A DNA stretch of 64,000 nucleotides from Bradyrhizobium nitroreducens (lineage in GTDB: Bacteria > Pseudomonadota > Alphaproteobacteria > Rhizobiales > Xanthobacteraceae). Position 1 is the first letter of the stretch, and the number at the start of each line of letters is the position of its first letter. The position numbers and the translations under genes are program-made. Below, in pieces: positions 47,229 through 55,024 of the stretch. The notes beneath the pieces were generated by a model. It saw only the letters and a list, made by a program, of their open reading frames with translations. It searched no databases and was not told where the DNA came from. The DNA is taken from NCBI RefSeq assembly GCF_002776695.1, contig NZ_LFJC01000003.1, positions 6,555,984 through 6,619,983 of the forward strand. The letters run 5' to 3'.

Positions 47229-48251
47229 TCAGATCAGGAAATGATCCTGCATCCATTGCATCCCGGCGGCATTGGCCTTGGTCACGACCGGGCCGTCGGT
47301 GACGACGTTCTTGGGAATGCCCTGGCCGCTCTTCTCGCCGCCGACCACGGCGGAGACGCCCGCGATGATGGCGCCGCCATGGATGCGGCAGGAGGGATTG
47401 CGGACGGTCGCGAACATGCGCCCTTCGCTCACCGCCTGGATCGCCGGCGGCATGGCGTCGACGCCGCCGATCAGGATGTTGGTGCGGCCCCGGGCCTTCA
47501 TGATGTTGGCGGCGGCCAGCGCCATGTCGTCATTGTGGAAGAACGCCGCATCGATCTGCGGGTACTTGGTCAGATAGGTTTCCCAGAGGCGTGCGGTCTT
47601 GGAGACGTCCCAGTCGGCGGGCTGGGTATCAAGCACCTCGATCCCGGGGAATTGCTTCACCGTGTTGGTGAAGCCTTTTGCCCGCCCTTGCGCGCCAGTG
47701 TGGCCGAGCGCGCCCTGCGTCATGATGATCTTGCCCTTGCCGCCCATCGCATTGCACAGCGCCTGGGTCACCGAGGCGCCCATGAATTCGTTGTCGGGCG
47801 CGAGGAAGGAGTGGACATTGATCTGGTCGAGCGGCGCAATCAGCGTGTCCATGTCGATCACGGGCGTGCCGGCATCGATCATCTTCTGCACGGGCTGGGT
47901 GAGGGTGCCGATGCCGAAGGCCTGGATGGCGACGAAGTCCCATTTCTGCGAGGCCATGTTGTCGATCGCCGCGCGCTGCTTCACCGCATCGAGCTGGCCG
48001 TCGAACCAGGTGACCTCGACGTTGAACAGCTTGCCCCAGAATTCGGCGGCCTGCTTTCCTTGCGCGCACCATGTCGCCTGAAGGCCCGCATTGGAGAACG
48101 CCGCCTTCAGCGGCTTCTCGCTGCGTCCGACCTCGGCTGCCAATGCGGGGTTTATGCCCATGCTGCCGAGAAGGGCAGCTCCGGCGCCGGCGGTCGCGGC
48201 CGCCTGAAGAAGATCGCGCCTCGTCGTCGAGAAATCTTTCGTCCCGGACAT
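47229..48251 (-). CDS. Sugar ABC transporter substrate-binding protein, Tat-exported
   Basis: A 340-residue periplasmic binding protein (SBP family 2, RbsB-like). The N-terminus has a twin-arginine motif STTRRDLLQAA followed by a weak hydrophobic stretch and cut site PALAAE, so export by Tat rather than Sec is likely. The body contains WDFVAIQAFGIGTLTQPVQK, GTPVIDMDTLI and AAFFHNDDMALAA, typical of the periplasmic-binding fold. First gene of the sugar operon; 6 bp separate it from the ATPase gene. Confidence 0.92.
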   Translation of the reverse strand: MSGTKDFSTTRRDLLQAAATAGAGAALLGSMGINPALAAEVGRSEKPLKAAFSNAGLQATWCAQGKQAAEFWGKLFNVEVTWFDGQLDAVKQRAAIDNMASQKWDFVAIQAFGIGTLTQPVQKMIDAGTPVIDMDTLIAPLDQINVHSFLAPDNEFMGASVTQALCNAMGGKGKIIMTQGALGHTGAQGRAKGFTNTVKQFPGIEVLDTQPADWDVSKTARLWETYLTKYPQIDAAFFHNDDMALAAANIMKARGRTNILIGGVDAMPPAIQAVSEGRMFATVRNPSCRIHGGAIIAGVSAVVGGEKSGQGIPKNVVTDGPVVTKANAAGMQWMQDHFLI

Positions 48252-48392
48252 CGCTCGCTCCCATAATGTCTTGTCGTCGGCGCGTCATTGATTGCGCGAC
48301 CGATGGCCGAAAGTGTCTCACAAGAGTTGGCATCACTCAATCTGCAATCACTCGCCGCGCTCGCAGCAACCGCGTTGGTGCAGCGCAAAGCG

Positions 48393-48797
48393 TCAGGCCG
48401 TCGCGCCGGCGAATGCGTCGATGTCGGCGAGCAGCTGATCCCAGGCGTGTGCGATCTCGTTGGACCATTCTTCGCCGAGCAGATCGCGCAAGCTATTCCT
48501 GATCACGGCGAAGAACGCGATGAACAGCTCGCGCGGCGTGCCGTAGCCATCGTGCGAGGTCGCCTCGCACGCGATCAGCCGGAAATGTCCGCTGCGCGCA
48601 CAGGCGAAATCGAGAATCGCCTCGATCGTCAGCGCGAGCATCGATCCCTTGACCAACTCGCTGCCTTGCGAGCGGAACATCGCCTGCGTTTCGGGATGCG
48701 CGTCGAACAGGCGTTGATAGACGAGGGGCGTGAGATCCGCGCAGCGCGAGGCCGCGAGTTCGAAGCTGATTTCGATCGGATTGGACGCAGCATTCAT
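48393..48797 (-). CDS. Globin (flavohemoglobin-domain-like single-domain globin)
   Basis: A 134-residue heme protein. Helix patterns are typical: LTPLVYQRLFDAHPETQAMF, then KGSMLALTIEAILDF, and the proximal His in ATSHDGYGTPRELFIAFF (about H82), followed by GEEWSNEIAHAWDQLLADI. It lacks the FAD/NAD reductase part of a true flavohemoglobin. ATG 48797 is chosen by family alignment; GGAG is 9 bases upstream. A strong terminator lies only 35 bases before the start in the same direction, suggesting controlled read-through. Role is probably oxygen or NO binding. Confidence 0.8.
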   Translation of the reverse strand: MNAASNPIEISFELAASRCADLTPLVYQRLFDAHPETQAMFRSQGSELVKGSMLALTIEAILDFACARSGHFRLIACEATSHDGYGTPRELFIAFFAVIRNSLRDLLGEEWSNEIAHAWDQLLADIDAFAGATA

Positions 48798-48831
48798 CGG
48801 CGCTCCAGCCTTGCCAACAAACCTTGCAGAC

Positions 48832-48860
48832 AAAAAAAGAGCGGGGCCCTGGCCCCGCTC
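48832..48860 (-). terminator. Strong intrinsic terminator upstream of the globin gene
   Basis: On the minus strand a perfect 10-bp stem GAGCGGGGCC/GGCCCCGCTC with a 2-base loop is followed at once by seven T. It lies 35 bases upstream of the globin start and no minus-strand protein gene is seen to its right. It therefore ends either the globin leader (attenuation) or a small RNA transcribed from about 48900-49130. Confidence 0.8.
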
Positions 48861-49279
48861 AAAAATTGTGTCGACCCTATTATCCCCGATCTTAAGATTT
48901 GATCTTGATTGACGGGGCGACGCTGCATTTTGCGCGCCAGGGGCTCCTCCCGAGACTTGGACCACCAGACTTGAACCTCACGGCCAGCCTGAGCGAGAGG
49001 GATGCTAGATCAACTTTTCTCACTTGTCATCATTTTCGGCAACGAATGTTCAAAATTCGATCAATTGACGAAATGATCGGGCGCCTGATCCCGCAAGTAT
49101 ATGACAAATATACGAAATCTGTGGATGGCGGGTTGGCTTGACGTGCCTCAAATGCCCAACCCGGTGGCCGTGCTGGGGTACCGCGGCGACGGTTTTCGCC
49201 AAATTTGCGCTGGGCCAAGAAGACGGCGGAACTGACCTCGACTTGGGGGCGGCACGGTGTTTAGTTAGTGGACGAACGA
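48861..49279. other. Intergenic region between globin and copper cluster
   Basis: This 420-bp region has no credible protein gene; an 80-codon plus-strand frame starts only with TTG and has no family features. It is AT-rich for this genome between 49010 and 49130. It contains the palindrome at 49097-49113. It must hold the promoter of the copper cluster on the plus strand, and on the minus strand the promoter of the globin leader or of a small RNA. Confidence 0.5.
49097..49113. promoter_or_regulatory. Palindrome GTATAT-N5-ATATAC upstream of the copper cluster
   Basis: GTATATGACAAATATAC is a perfect 6-bp inverted repeat with a 5-base centre, in an AT-rich patch 183 bp before the first copper gene. 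Size and base composition suit an operator or a -10-like promoter element. The regulator is unknown. Confidence 0.4.
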
Positions 49280-49666
49280 ATGGTTCGGCGGATGCGCGCT
49301 CGGCTTCAAAAATTCCTGCCCCTGGTCCTGCTCGCCCTGGCGATGCAGGTGCTGGCGCCGATTGCCGCCTGCTGGGCGACCGGCCAGGCCATTGCCGATC
49401 CGCTGTCTGCCGGCGTCATCTGCCACAGCGCGAACGAGCAGGGCGGCCTGAGCGATCAGACCGGCGGACCGACCGCGCATGCCGGCGCCTGCGCCCTGTG
49501 TTGCCTGGCCCAGGCCAACGCCTCGCTCGATTCGCCGACGCACACGACACTCCCGATTCCCGTCCGCCATGCCGAGCGCGTGGTGTGGCATCCGGCCCAA
49601 GCGTTCGCCATCGCCGCGCCCGAGGGCTCGATCGCCCAGGCGCGCGCCCCACCTCAATTTTCCTGA
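49280..49666 (+). CDS. DUF2946-like small exported Cys-rich protein, possible copper-sensing leader
   Basis: A 128-residue protein from the ATG at 49280; GTG 49268 and ATG 49292 are alternatives. It has a basic N-region, the signal core FLPLVLLALAMQVLAPIAACWA, a short periplasmic domain with AHAGACALCCLAQ (a C-x2-CC motif), and a tail with QARAPPQFS. First gene of the copper cluster, 95 bp before the TonB receptor. DUF2946 proteins such as CruR and CutF are reported, from memory, to tune the synthesis of a downstream copper protein through their own translation. By position it could correspond to pcuA of B. diazoefficiens, which I cannot confirm. Confidence 0.65.
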   Translation: MVRRMRARLQKFLPLVLLALAMQVLAPIAACWATGQAIADPLSAGVICHSANEQGGLSDQTGGPTAHAGACALCCLAQANASLDSPTHTTLPIPVRHAERVVWHPAQAFAIAAPEGSIAQARAPPQFS

Positions 49667-49727
49667 CCTAGCGACAAACCGAGCCGTTGGCGCGCACCGT
49701 TGCTGGGCCGACGGCGTGCTCAATGGA

Positions 49728-49743
49728 CCGGCCGACGCGCCGG
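49728..49743 (+). promoter_or_regulatory. Hairpin directly before the TonB receptor ribosome site
   Basis: CCGGC-CGACGC-GCCGG forms a perfect 5-bp stem ending 5 bases upstream of the AGGA ribosome site (49749-49752) of the TonB receptor gene. It has no T tract and so is not a terminator. It mirrors the hairpin between the small exported protein and czcC at 6544-6558. Function is inferred. Confidence 0.4.
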
Positions 49744-49761
49744 ATGTCAGGAATTCAAGTG

Positions 49762-52167
49762 ATGTTACGCATACGTGCGATCGGAAGCGCGGGCTTGCCC
49801 GTGCTTGTCGGACTGCTGTCCCCGGTCGGTTCAGACGCGCTCGCCCAGGCTGCCTCGGAGGCGATTCCCGCTGTGACGGTTGAAGCGCAGGAGAGGTCCC
49901 GTCCCAAGCCCATTACTCGGCCCTCGCGACAGCGCTCCGCTTCGACGGCCCGCGCAGCGCGGCCGGTGGCACGGAACGCGACCGATGGCGCCGAGAGGCA
50001 AAACAATACGGCGAGCGCCGGCGAAGCGCGGGCTGGCCTCAACCAGTCGCCGGCCGGACAGACCACAACCACCGTCGATCGCAGCCAGTTCGACAGTCGC
50101 CCGTCGTTTTCGGTCAGCGACGTCTTGCGGGACAGCCCGGGCATCTCGATCAAGCAGGGTAACGGCCCCCGGGATTTCGGCATTTCGATTCGGGGCTCCA
50201 ACGCCCGGAACGGCTTCGGCATCCGCAATCTCGTGATCTTCGAGGACGGCTTCCCGGTGACGCAGCCGGACGGCCTGTCGCGCAGCGATCTGATCGACCC
50301 CCACGCCTATGGCGCGATCGACGTGATCCGCGGCCCCTCATCGGCGCTCTATGGCAATTACGCGACCGGCGGCGCGCTCAATTTCCGCACGCGGCCGGGC
50401 GGCACGATCGACGGCGTCGAATATGGCGTCGACGGCGGCAGCTACGGCTACCTCAACAATTACCTGGCGGCCGGCAAGAAGGTCGGGAATTTCGAGGGCT
50501 CGCTGTTCGCCAGCGACACCAGGGGCGATGGCTATATCGGCAACAGCTGGTTCAACACCCAGACCGTCAACTTCCTCGGCACGCTCAAGGCGACGCCGGA
50601 CGACCGCTTTACGGTCAAGATCATCAACAACGACCTCAGCGCGCGGCTGCCGCTGCGCCAATCGCTGAACCAATTCTACACCAATCCCTTCCAGCAGGGT
50701 TGTACGACCGGCACAGGGGCGGCCGGATGTCCCACCGTGTCTCTTTTCAACAACGGCTTCAACGGCGGCAAGGACACCGAGACAGCCACGCAAGCCGGGC
50801 TCGGGCGGAACGATCGCCGAACCATCGTTGGCGGCCGATGGGAGCACGACTTCGACAACACGATGACCTGGCGCAACCAGTTCGTGTTCGACGACCGGAA
50901 CATCAGCCAGCCCACCGGCGCGACCAGCACGATCGGCGATTTTCCGTCGTATAATTACATGAGCGACATCACCAAGCGGGGCGAAATCTTCGGCATGGAG
51001 TCCACCACGTTGGTGGGCGCCTGGTACAATACGCTGGTGGCGTCGAGCGATACGCGCAACGTGATGCCGGGCGGAAACGCCACGCTGGGACTGATCTCGG
51101 CTAACACCTACAGCGATACGTCCAATTACGGCATACGGGCGAGGGAGGAATTGAAGCTCACGCCGGACCTCACCGCGATCGCCGGAATTGGATGGGAGAC
51201 CACCATCCTGAAGGGCGTCAACACTCTCTACAAGTACAACACGTTCAACGTTCCGGTGGCGACGATACCTGCGCCCACCACCGTCAATCGCACGATCGAG
51301 AACACCGCGCCTGAATTTGCTCTGCTCTACAGGCTCAATCAGGAATGGCAGTTTCGCGGACGGGTCGCGACGGGGTATGGAACGCCGCAGGTGTCGAATC
51401 TGTTCGTTCTTCCGAACGGTGATTTCGGCAACAACACTCAGCTCCAGACGCAAACCAATGTCGGCTATGACCTCGGCTTTGATTGGACGCCAAGCAACGC
51501 GGTCAAGCTGAGTGCGACGGCGTTCTACGAGTTCTTCCGGAATGAGCTGGTCAACCAAGCCGCTAGCAATCCCAGCGCCAGCAACGCGACCTATACGTTC
51601 AACGCGCCGCGCTCAGAACATCGCGGCATCGAGCTCGCCGCGGACTGGAAGTTCCATCCCGGCTGGCGGTTCATGGCCGCGTACACGTATCTCGACGAGG
51701 TCTATACCGAATATGTCGAGAACATCACCAATGGCGCCGTGTTCAGCTTCAACCGTGCCGGTAACAAGATCCCTGGCATCTCGCCCAACGAGCTGACCGC
51801 CCGAATTGGCTACGACGAGTTCGCCGGGCCGCTGGCCGGCCTCGGTGGCTTCGTCGAGGTCCAATGGAAGGACTCCTTCTACATGGACAATGCAAATCTC
51901 TTGAAGGCGCCGGGCTATGAGCTCGTCAATGTCAACGTGCACTACAAGACCGACCTCGCGTCCGACACGTTCAGATCCCTGAACCTGTTTCTCGAAGTCA
52001 GGAACGTGTTCGACCGTATCTACGTCGCCTCTGCGAACAACATCTCCAATACGGTTACGGGGGCCGGCCTTCAAAATCCTGCGAGCGTGCTCGCAAACAC
52101 GACGGGATCGATCTATGCGGGCTCGCCGCGCACATTCGTTGCGGGTATGAAGGTGGCGTTCAAATGA
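49762..52167 (+). CDS. pcuB: TonB-dependent outer membrane receptor of the copper cluster
   Basis: An 801-residue receptor. The start at 49762 is behind AGGA; earlier in-frame starts lack sites. The signal peptide ends DALAQAA. A basic Arg/Ala-rich linker (residues 35-100) follows, then the plug with SVSDVLRDSPGISIKQGNG, GIRNLVIFEDGFPVTQPDG and RGPSSALYGNYATGGALNFRTRPGG. The barrel ends GMKVAFK. It overlaps the next gene by 4 bp. The gene order with PCuAC, YcnI and CopCD downstream matches the copper-starvation operon pcuABCDE, whose PcuB is a TonB receptor. Import of a copper complex is inferred from this context. Confidence 0.85.
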   Translation: MLRIRAIGSAGLPVLVGLLSPVGSDALAQAASEAIPAVTVEAQERSRPKPITRPSRQRSASTARAARPVARNATDGAERQNNTASAGEARAGLNQSPAGQTTTTVDRSQFDSRPSFSVSDVLRDSPGISIKQGNGPRDFGISIRGSNARNGFGIRNLVIFEDGFPVTQPDGLSRSDLIDPHAYGAIDVIRGPSSALYGNYATGGALNFRTRPGGTIDGVEYGVDGGSYGYLNNYLAAGKKVGNFEGSLFASDTRGDGYIGNSWFNTQTVNFLGTLKATPDDRFTVKIINNDLSARLPLRQSLNQFYTNPFQQGCTTGTGAAGCPTVSLFNNGFNGGKDTETATQAGLGRNDRRTIVGGRWEHDFDNTMTWRNQFVFDDRNISQPTGATSTIGDFPSYNYMSDITKRGEIFGMESTTLVGAWYNTLVASSDTRNVMPGGNATLGLISANTYSDTSNYGIRAREELKLTPDLTAIAGIGWETTILKGVNTLYKYNTFNVPVATIPAPTTVNRTIENTAPEFALLYRLNQEWQFRGRVATGYGTPQVSNLFVLPNGDFGNNTQLQTQTNVGYDLGFDWTPSNAVKLSATAFYEFFRNELVNQAASNPSASNATYTFNAPRSEHRGIELAADWKFHPGWRFMAAYTYLDEVYTEYVENITNGAVFSFNRAGNKIPGISPNELTARIGYDEFAGPLAGLGGFVEVQWKDSFYMDNANLLKAPGYELVNVNVHYKTDLASDTFRSLNLFLEVRNVFDRIYVASANNISNTVTGAGLQNPASVLANTTGSIYAGSPRTFVAGMKVAFK

Positions 52168-53405
52168 TCCGGGCTCTCGAAGGGAGTAGGGCGGTGATGC
52201 GAACCGGCTTGTCCGCCATAATCGCCCTCGCATTCGTCCAAGGAACGGCGCTCGCACAGATGCGGGCACCGACCGCATCGGAAGCGGCCTGCGAGGAGCC
52301 GACGCTGCGCTGTGCGACCAAGGCTACGCCCGCCTTCGGTCCTGACGGGACGCTGTGGCTGGTCTGGATGGCGGGAGGGCAGGTCTCGGTCGCGAGTTCG
52401 CAGGATGCGGGCCGCAGTTTTTCGGCGCCGACCCATGTCACGACCAGGCGGCTGAATCTCGATTGGGGTCCGGACGCGCGGCCGAAGATCGTGGTCGATC
52501 GCAAGGGCGGCATCGCGCTCGCGTTCTCGACCTTCCGGGATGAGGCCTTCAACGGAGAGGTATTTTACACGCGCTCGGCCGACGGCGGGAAGAGCTTCGC
52601 GGAGCCGAAGCCCATCACCGGCAACAACGAGAGCCAGCGATTTGAGGCGCTGGCGCTCGATCAGGATGGAACGGTCTTTGCGGCCTGGCTCGACAAGCGC
52701 AATCGTGTTGCCGCGAAGGAGGCGGGGCGGAAATACGAGGGCGCGGCACTGTTCTTTGCCTCCTCGCGTGACGGCGGTGCCACCTACGCGGAGGCCGCTC
52801 TCGCGCGCGAGGGCACCTGCGAATGCTGCCGTTTGGGGCTGGCATTCGCGGCGCCCGGGCGGCCGGTTGCGATCTTCAGGAACATCTTTGAGGGCGGCGC
52901 ACGCGACCACGCGGTCATGACCTTCACGGACGTCGCGACTCCAGGTGAGGTCCGCCGAATCAGCAATGACGATTGGCAGATCAATGCCTGTCCGCATCAT
53001 GGGCCGAGCCTCACCGTTGCGCCGAACGGGACCTATCATGTGGTCTGGTACACGAACGGGAAGACGCGAAAGGGACTGTTCTATGCGCACTCGCGCGACG
53101 AAGGCCGCAGCTTCTCCACGCCCATGGCGCTGGGGCAGCCGGGCCGCAATCCGACGCGGCCCTTCGTGCTTTCGGGTCCTGCGGGGACGGTGATGGTCTG
53201 GAAGGAGTTCGACGGCGAGAAGACCTCGGTCCAGATGACGCTTTCCCGCGACGACGGCGAGACGTGGTCGCCGCCGAAGACGATAGCGAGCACGAGCGAC
53301 ACCTCCGATCACCCCTTGCTGATCTCCAACGGCAAGCAGACCTATTTGTCGTGGATGACGAAGGCGGACGGCTATCGGCTTACAGCCATCGAGGACCAGC
53401 CATGA
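52164..53405 (+). CDS. Exported BNR/sialidase-fold beta-propeller protein of the copper cluster
   Basis: A 413-residue secreted protein (signal peptide ends GTALAQ; ATG 52197 behind GGGAG is an alternative start). Asp-box-like repeats are frequent: SSQDAGRSF, TRSADGGKSF, ASSRDGGATY, HSRDEGRSF and SRDDGETWS, giving a six-bladed propeller. It lacks the Arg triad expected of an active sialidase as far as I can see. Two unusual motifs, EGTCECCRLG (about residue 216) and NACPHHGPS (about 277), are candidate metal sites. It overlaps the TonB gene (ATGA) and the thioredoxin gene (4 bp), so it is part of the copper operon. Function unknown. Confidence 0.75.
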   Translation: MIRALEGSRAVMRTGLSAIIALAFVQGTALAQMRAPTASEAACEEPTLRCATKATPAFGPDGTLWLVWMAGGQVSVASSQDAGRSFSAPTHVTTRRLNLDWGPDARPKIVVDRKGGIALAFSTFRDEAFNGEVFYTRSADGGKSFAEPKPITGNNESQRFEALALDQDGTVFAAWLDKRNRVAAKEAGRKYEGAALFFASSRDGGATYAEAALAREGTCECCRLGLAFAAPGRPVAIFRNIFEGGARDHAVMTFTDVATPGEVRRISNDDWQINACPHHGPSLTVAPNGTYHVVWYTNGKTRKGLFYAHSRDEGRSFSTPMALGQPGRNPTRPFVLSGPAGTVMVWKEFDGEKTSVQMTLSRDDGETWSPPKTIASTSDTSDHPLLISNGKQTYLSWMTKADGYRLTAIEDQP

Positions 53406-53899
53406 GATTTCGATTTGCAGGTTTTGCCGGCCTTGTCGCTCTGATCGCTTCAGCGGCTGCGCTCGCCGCATCTCCAGCCCTGAAGCCATTCGAGCGCGGG
53501 ACCTGGCAAAGCGTCCTCAGGGGACATGCCGGCCGCCCGGTGCTCGTGCATTTCTGGGGCGTAACCTGCGGCCCCTGCAAGGTCGAGCTGCCGCTGCTGG
53601 GGCAGTTCGCCAAGGATCATCCCGACGTCGACGTCGTCACCGTCAGCGCCGATCTCGTGCCGAACCTGCCGGCGGCAACGCAATCGATGCTCGACAAGGC
53701 GGGTCTGTCGTCGACCGAGAACTTCATCTTCAACGACGGCTTCGTCGAGCGCTTGCGGTTCGAGATCGACCCGGCCTGGCAGGGCGACATTCCCAGGACC
53801 ATGCTGATCTCGCGGGAAGGGACCGTCACGACGATCGAAGGCTCGGCTGAAATGGCCGATCTCGAAAAATGGTCGGCGCAACAAAACTCAAAACACTGA
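53402..53899 (+). CDS. TlpA-like periplasmic thioredoxin
   Basis: A 165-residue exported thioredoxin-fold protein (signal peptide ends LAASPA). The active site is VTCGPCKVE, a C-x2-C with GP in the middle, preceded by VLVHFWG. In Bradyrhizobium a TlpA is known to keep copper chaperones and cytochrome oxidase copper sites reduced. This paralogue within a copper operon probably reduces the Cys/Met proteins next to it. It precedes the PCuAC gene by 28 bp. Confidence 0.85.
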   Translation: MRFRFAGFAGLVALIASAAALAASPALKPFERGTWQSVLRGHAGRPVLVHFWGVTCGPCKVELPLLGQFAKDHPDVDVVTVSADLVPNLPAATQSMLDKAGLSSTENFIFNDGFVERLRFEIDPAWQGDIPRTMLISREGTVTTIEGSAEMADLEKWSAQQNSKH

Positions 53900-53927
53900 A
53901 GCTCAAGTCTGCAAAGGGAACACCGAC

Positions 53928-54464
53928 ATGAAGACCATCTCGAAAAACGTGCTGCTCGCTGCGTTTGCTCTTGCGATCTCCGCGGCACCGGCGCTCGCCG
54001 ACGACGTCAAGGCCGGCGATCTCGTCATCTCGCAGGCGTGGAGCCGGGCGACACCGGGCGGCGCCAAGGTCGCGGGCGGCTATCTCGTCATCGAGAACAA
54101 GGGGACGACGCCGGACAGGCTGGTCAGCGTGTCAGCTGATATCGCCGGCAAGTCCGAAATCCACGAGATGGCAATGGACAACGGCGTGATGAAGATGCGC
54201 CCGCTCGACAAGGGGCTCGCTATCGATCCCGGCAAGACGGTGAAGTTCGCGCCCGGCGGCTATCATTTGATGCTGCAGGAGCTCAAGGGACCGTTCAAGC
54301 AGGGCGACAAGGTGCCGGTGACGCTGCAATTCGAGAAGGCCGGCAAGGTCGCCGTCTCCCTCGACGTCCAGGGCGTCGGCGCGCAGGCCCCCGGTGATGC
54401 CGGGCATTCCGGCCACATGGACATGAAGAAGATGCCGGATCATTCGGGAATGAAAATGAAATGA
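53928..54464 (+). CDS. pcuC: Periplasmic copper chaperone PCu(A)C
   Basis: A 178-residue exported chaperone that delivers Cu(I) to cytochrome oxidase. Signal peptide: MKTISKNVLLAAFALAIS, ending APALAD. The family copper site H(M)-x10-M-x21-H-x-M is seen in EIHEMAMDNGVMKM and GGYHLMLQEL. The C-terminus adds a Met/His tail (HSGHMDMKKMPDHSGMKMK), a second copper-collecting segment. It ends in a 4-bp overlap with the YcnI gene. Equivalent to PcuC by sequence type and neighbours. Confidence 0.92.
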   Translation: MKTISKNVLLAAFALAISAAPALADDVKAGDLVISQAWSRATPGGAKVAGGYLVIENKGTTPDRLVSVSADIAGKSEIHEMAMDNGVMKMRPLDKGLAIDPGKTVKFAPGGYHLMLQELKGPFKQGDKVPVTLQFEKAGKVAVSLDVQGVGAQAPGDAGHSGHMDMKKMPDHSGMKMK

Positions 54465-55024
54465 GACTGATACGGACTCTCGAAAGGCTGATCATGTCGA
54501 AGCGCTCCTGCCTGTTCCTGATAGCCGCGCTCGGCGCCTCGCCGGCGGCGGCGCACGTGTCGCTCGAGACCAAGCAAGCCGCGGTCGGCACGTCCTACAA
54601 GGCCGTGTTCGTCATTCCGCACGGTTGCGCGGGCTCGCCAACGGTGAAGATCCGCGTCCAGATCCCGGAAGGGGTGATCGCGGTGAAGCCGATGCCGAAG
54701 GCGGGCTGGAGCGTCGATGTCGTCGAGGGCAAATACACCGCCGAATACGACTATCATGGCAACAAGCTGTCCTCCGGCGTGAAGGAGGTGGCGTGGTCCG
54801 GCGGCAAGCTGCCGGACAAGCACTATGACGAGTTCGTCCTCAGCGCCTTCCTCGCCAACAGCCTCAAGGCGAACACGACCCTGTACTTCCCTGTCGTCCA
54901 GGAATGCGAGACCGGCGTCAGCCGCTGGATCGAGATTCCGGCCGAGGGGGCAGGGCATTCGCATGACAGCAAGTCCGAGGGCAAATCGCCGGCGCCGGGC
55001 GTGAAGCTGCTGCCAAAGCCCTGA
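54461..55024 (+). CDS. pcuD: YcnI-family (DUF1775) periplasmic copper-binding protein
   Basis: A 187-residue exported protein. After signal cleavage (SPAAA-H) the mature N-terminus would be His, as in the histidine-brace-like copper site of YcnI. The conserved start HVSLETKQAAVGTSYKAVFV, GCAGSPTVKIRVQIPEG and the Trp of PKAGWSVDV support the family. It lies between PCuAC and CopCD and overlaps both, which is the place of pcuD. The symbol is given from position and should be taken as probable. Confidence 0.85.
   Translation: MRLIRTLERLIMSKRSCLFLIAALGASPAAAHVSLETKQAAVGTSYKAVFVIPHGCAGSPTVKIRVQIPEGVIAVKPMPKAGWSVDVVEGKYTAEYDYHGNKLSSGVKEVAWSGGKLPDKHYDEFVLSAFLANSLKANTTLYFPVVQECETGVSRWIEIPAEGAGHSHDSKSEGKSPAPGVKLLPKP

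Noticed and set aside
48899..49141. An 80-codon plus-strand frame before the copper cluster
   Set aside because: Only a TTG start without a ribosome site, and it overlaps the AT-rich control region. No recognisable protein features.
48861..49279. A cobalamin or other known riboswitch upstream of the TonB receptor cluster
   Set aside because: No B12-box or other known aptamer consensus could be recognised by eye in this stretch.
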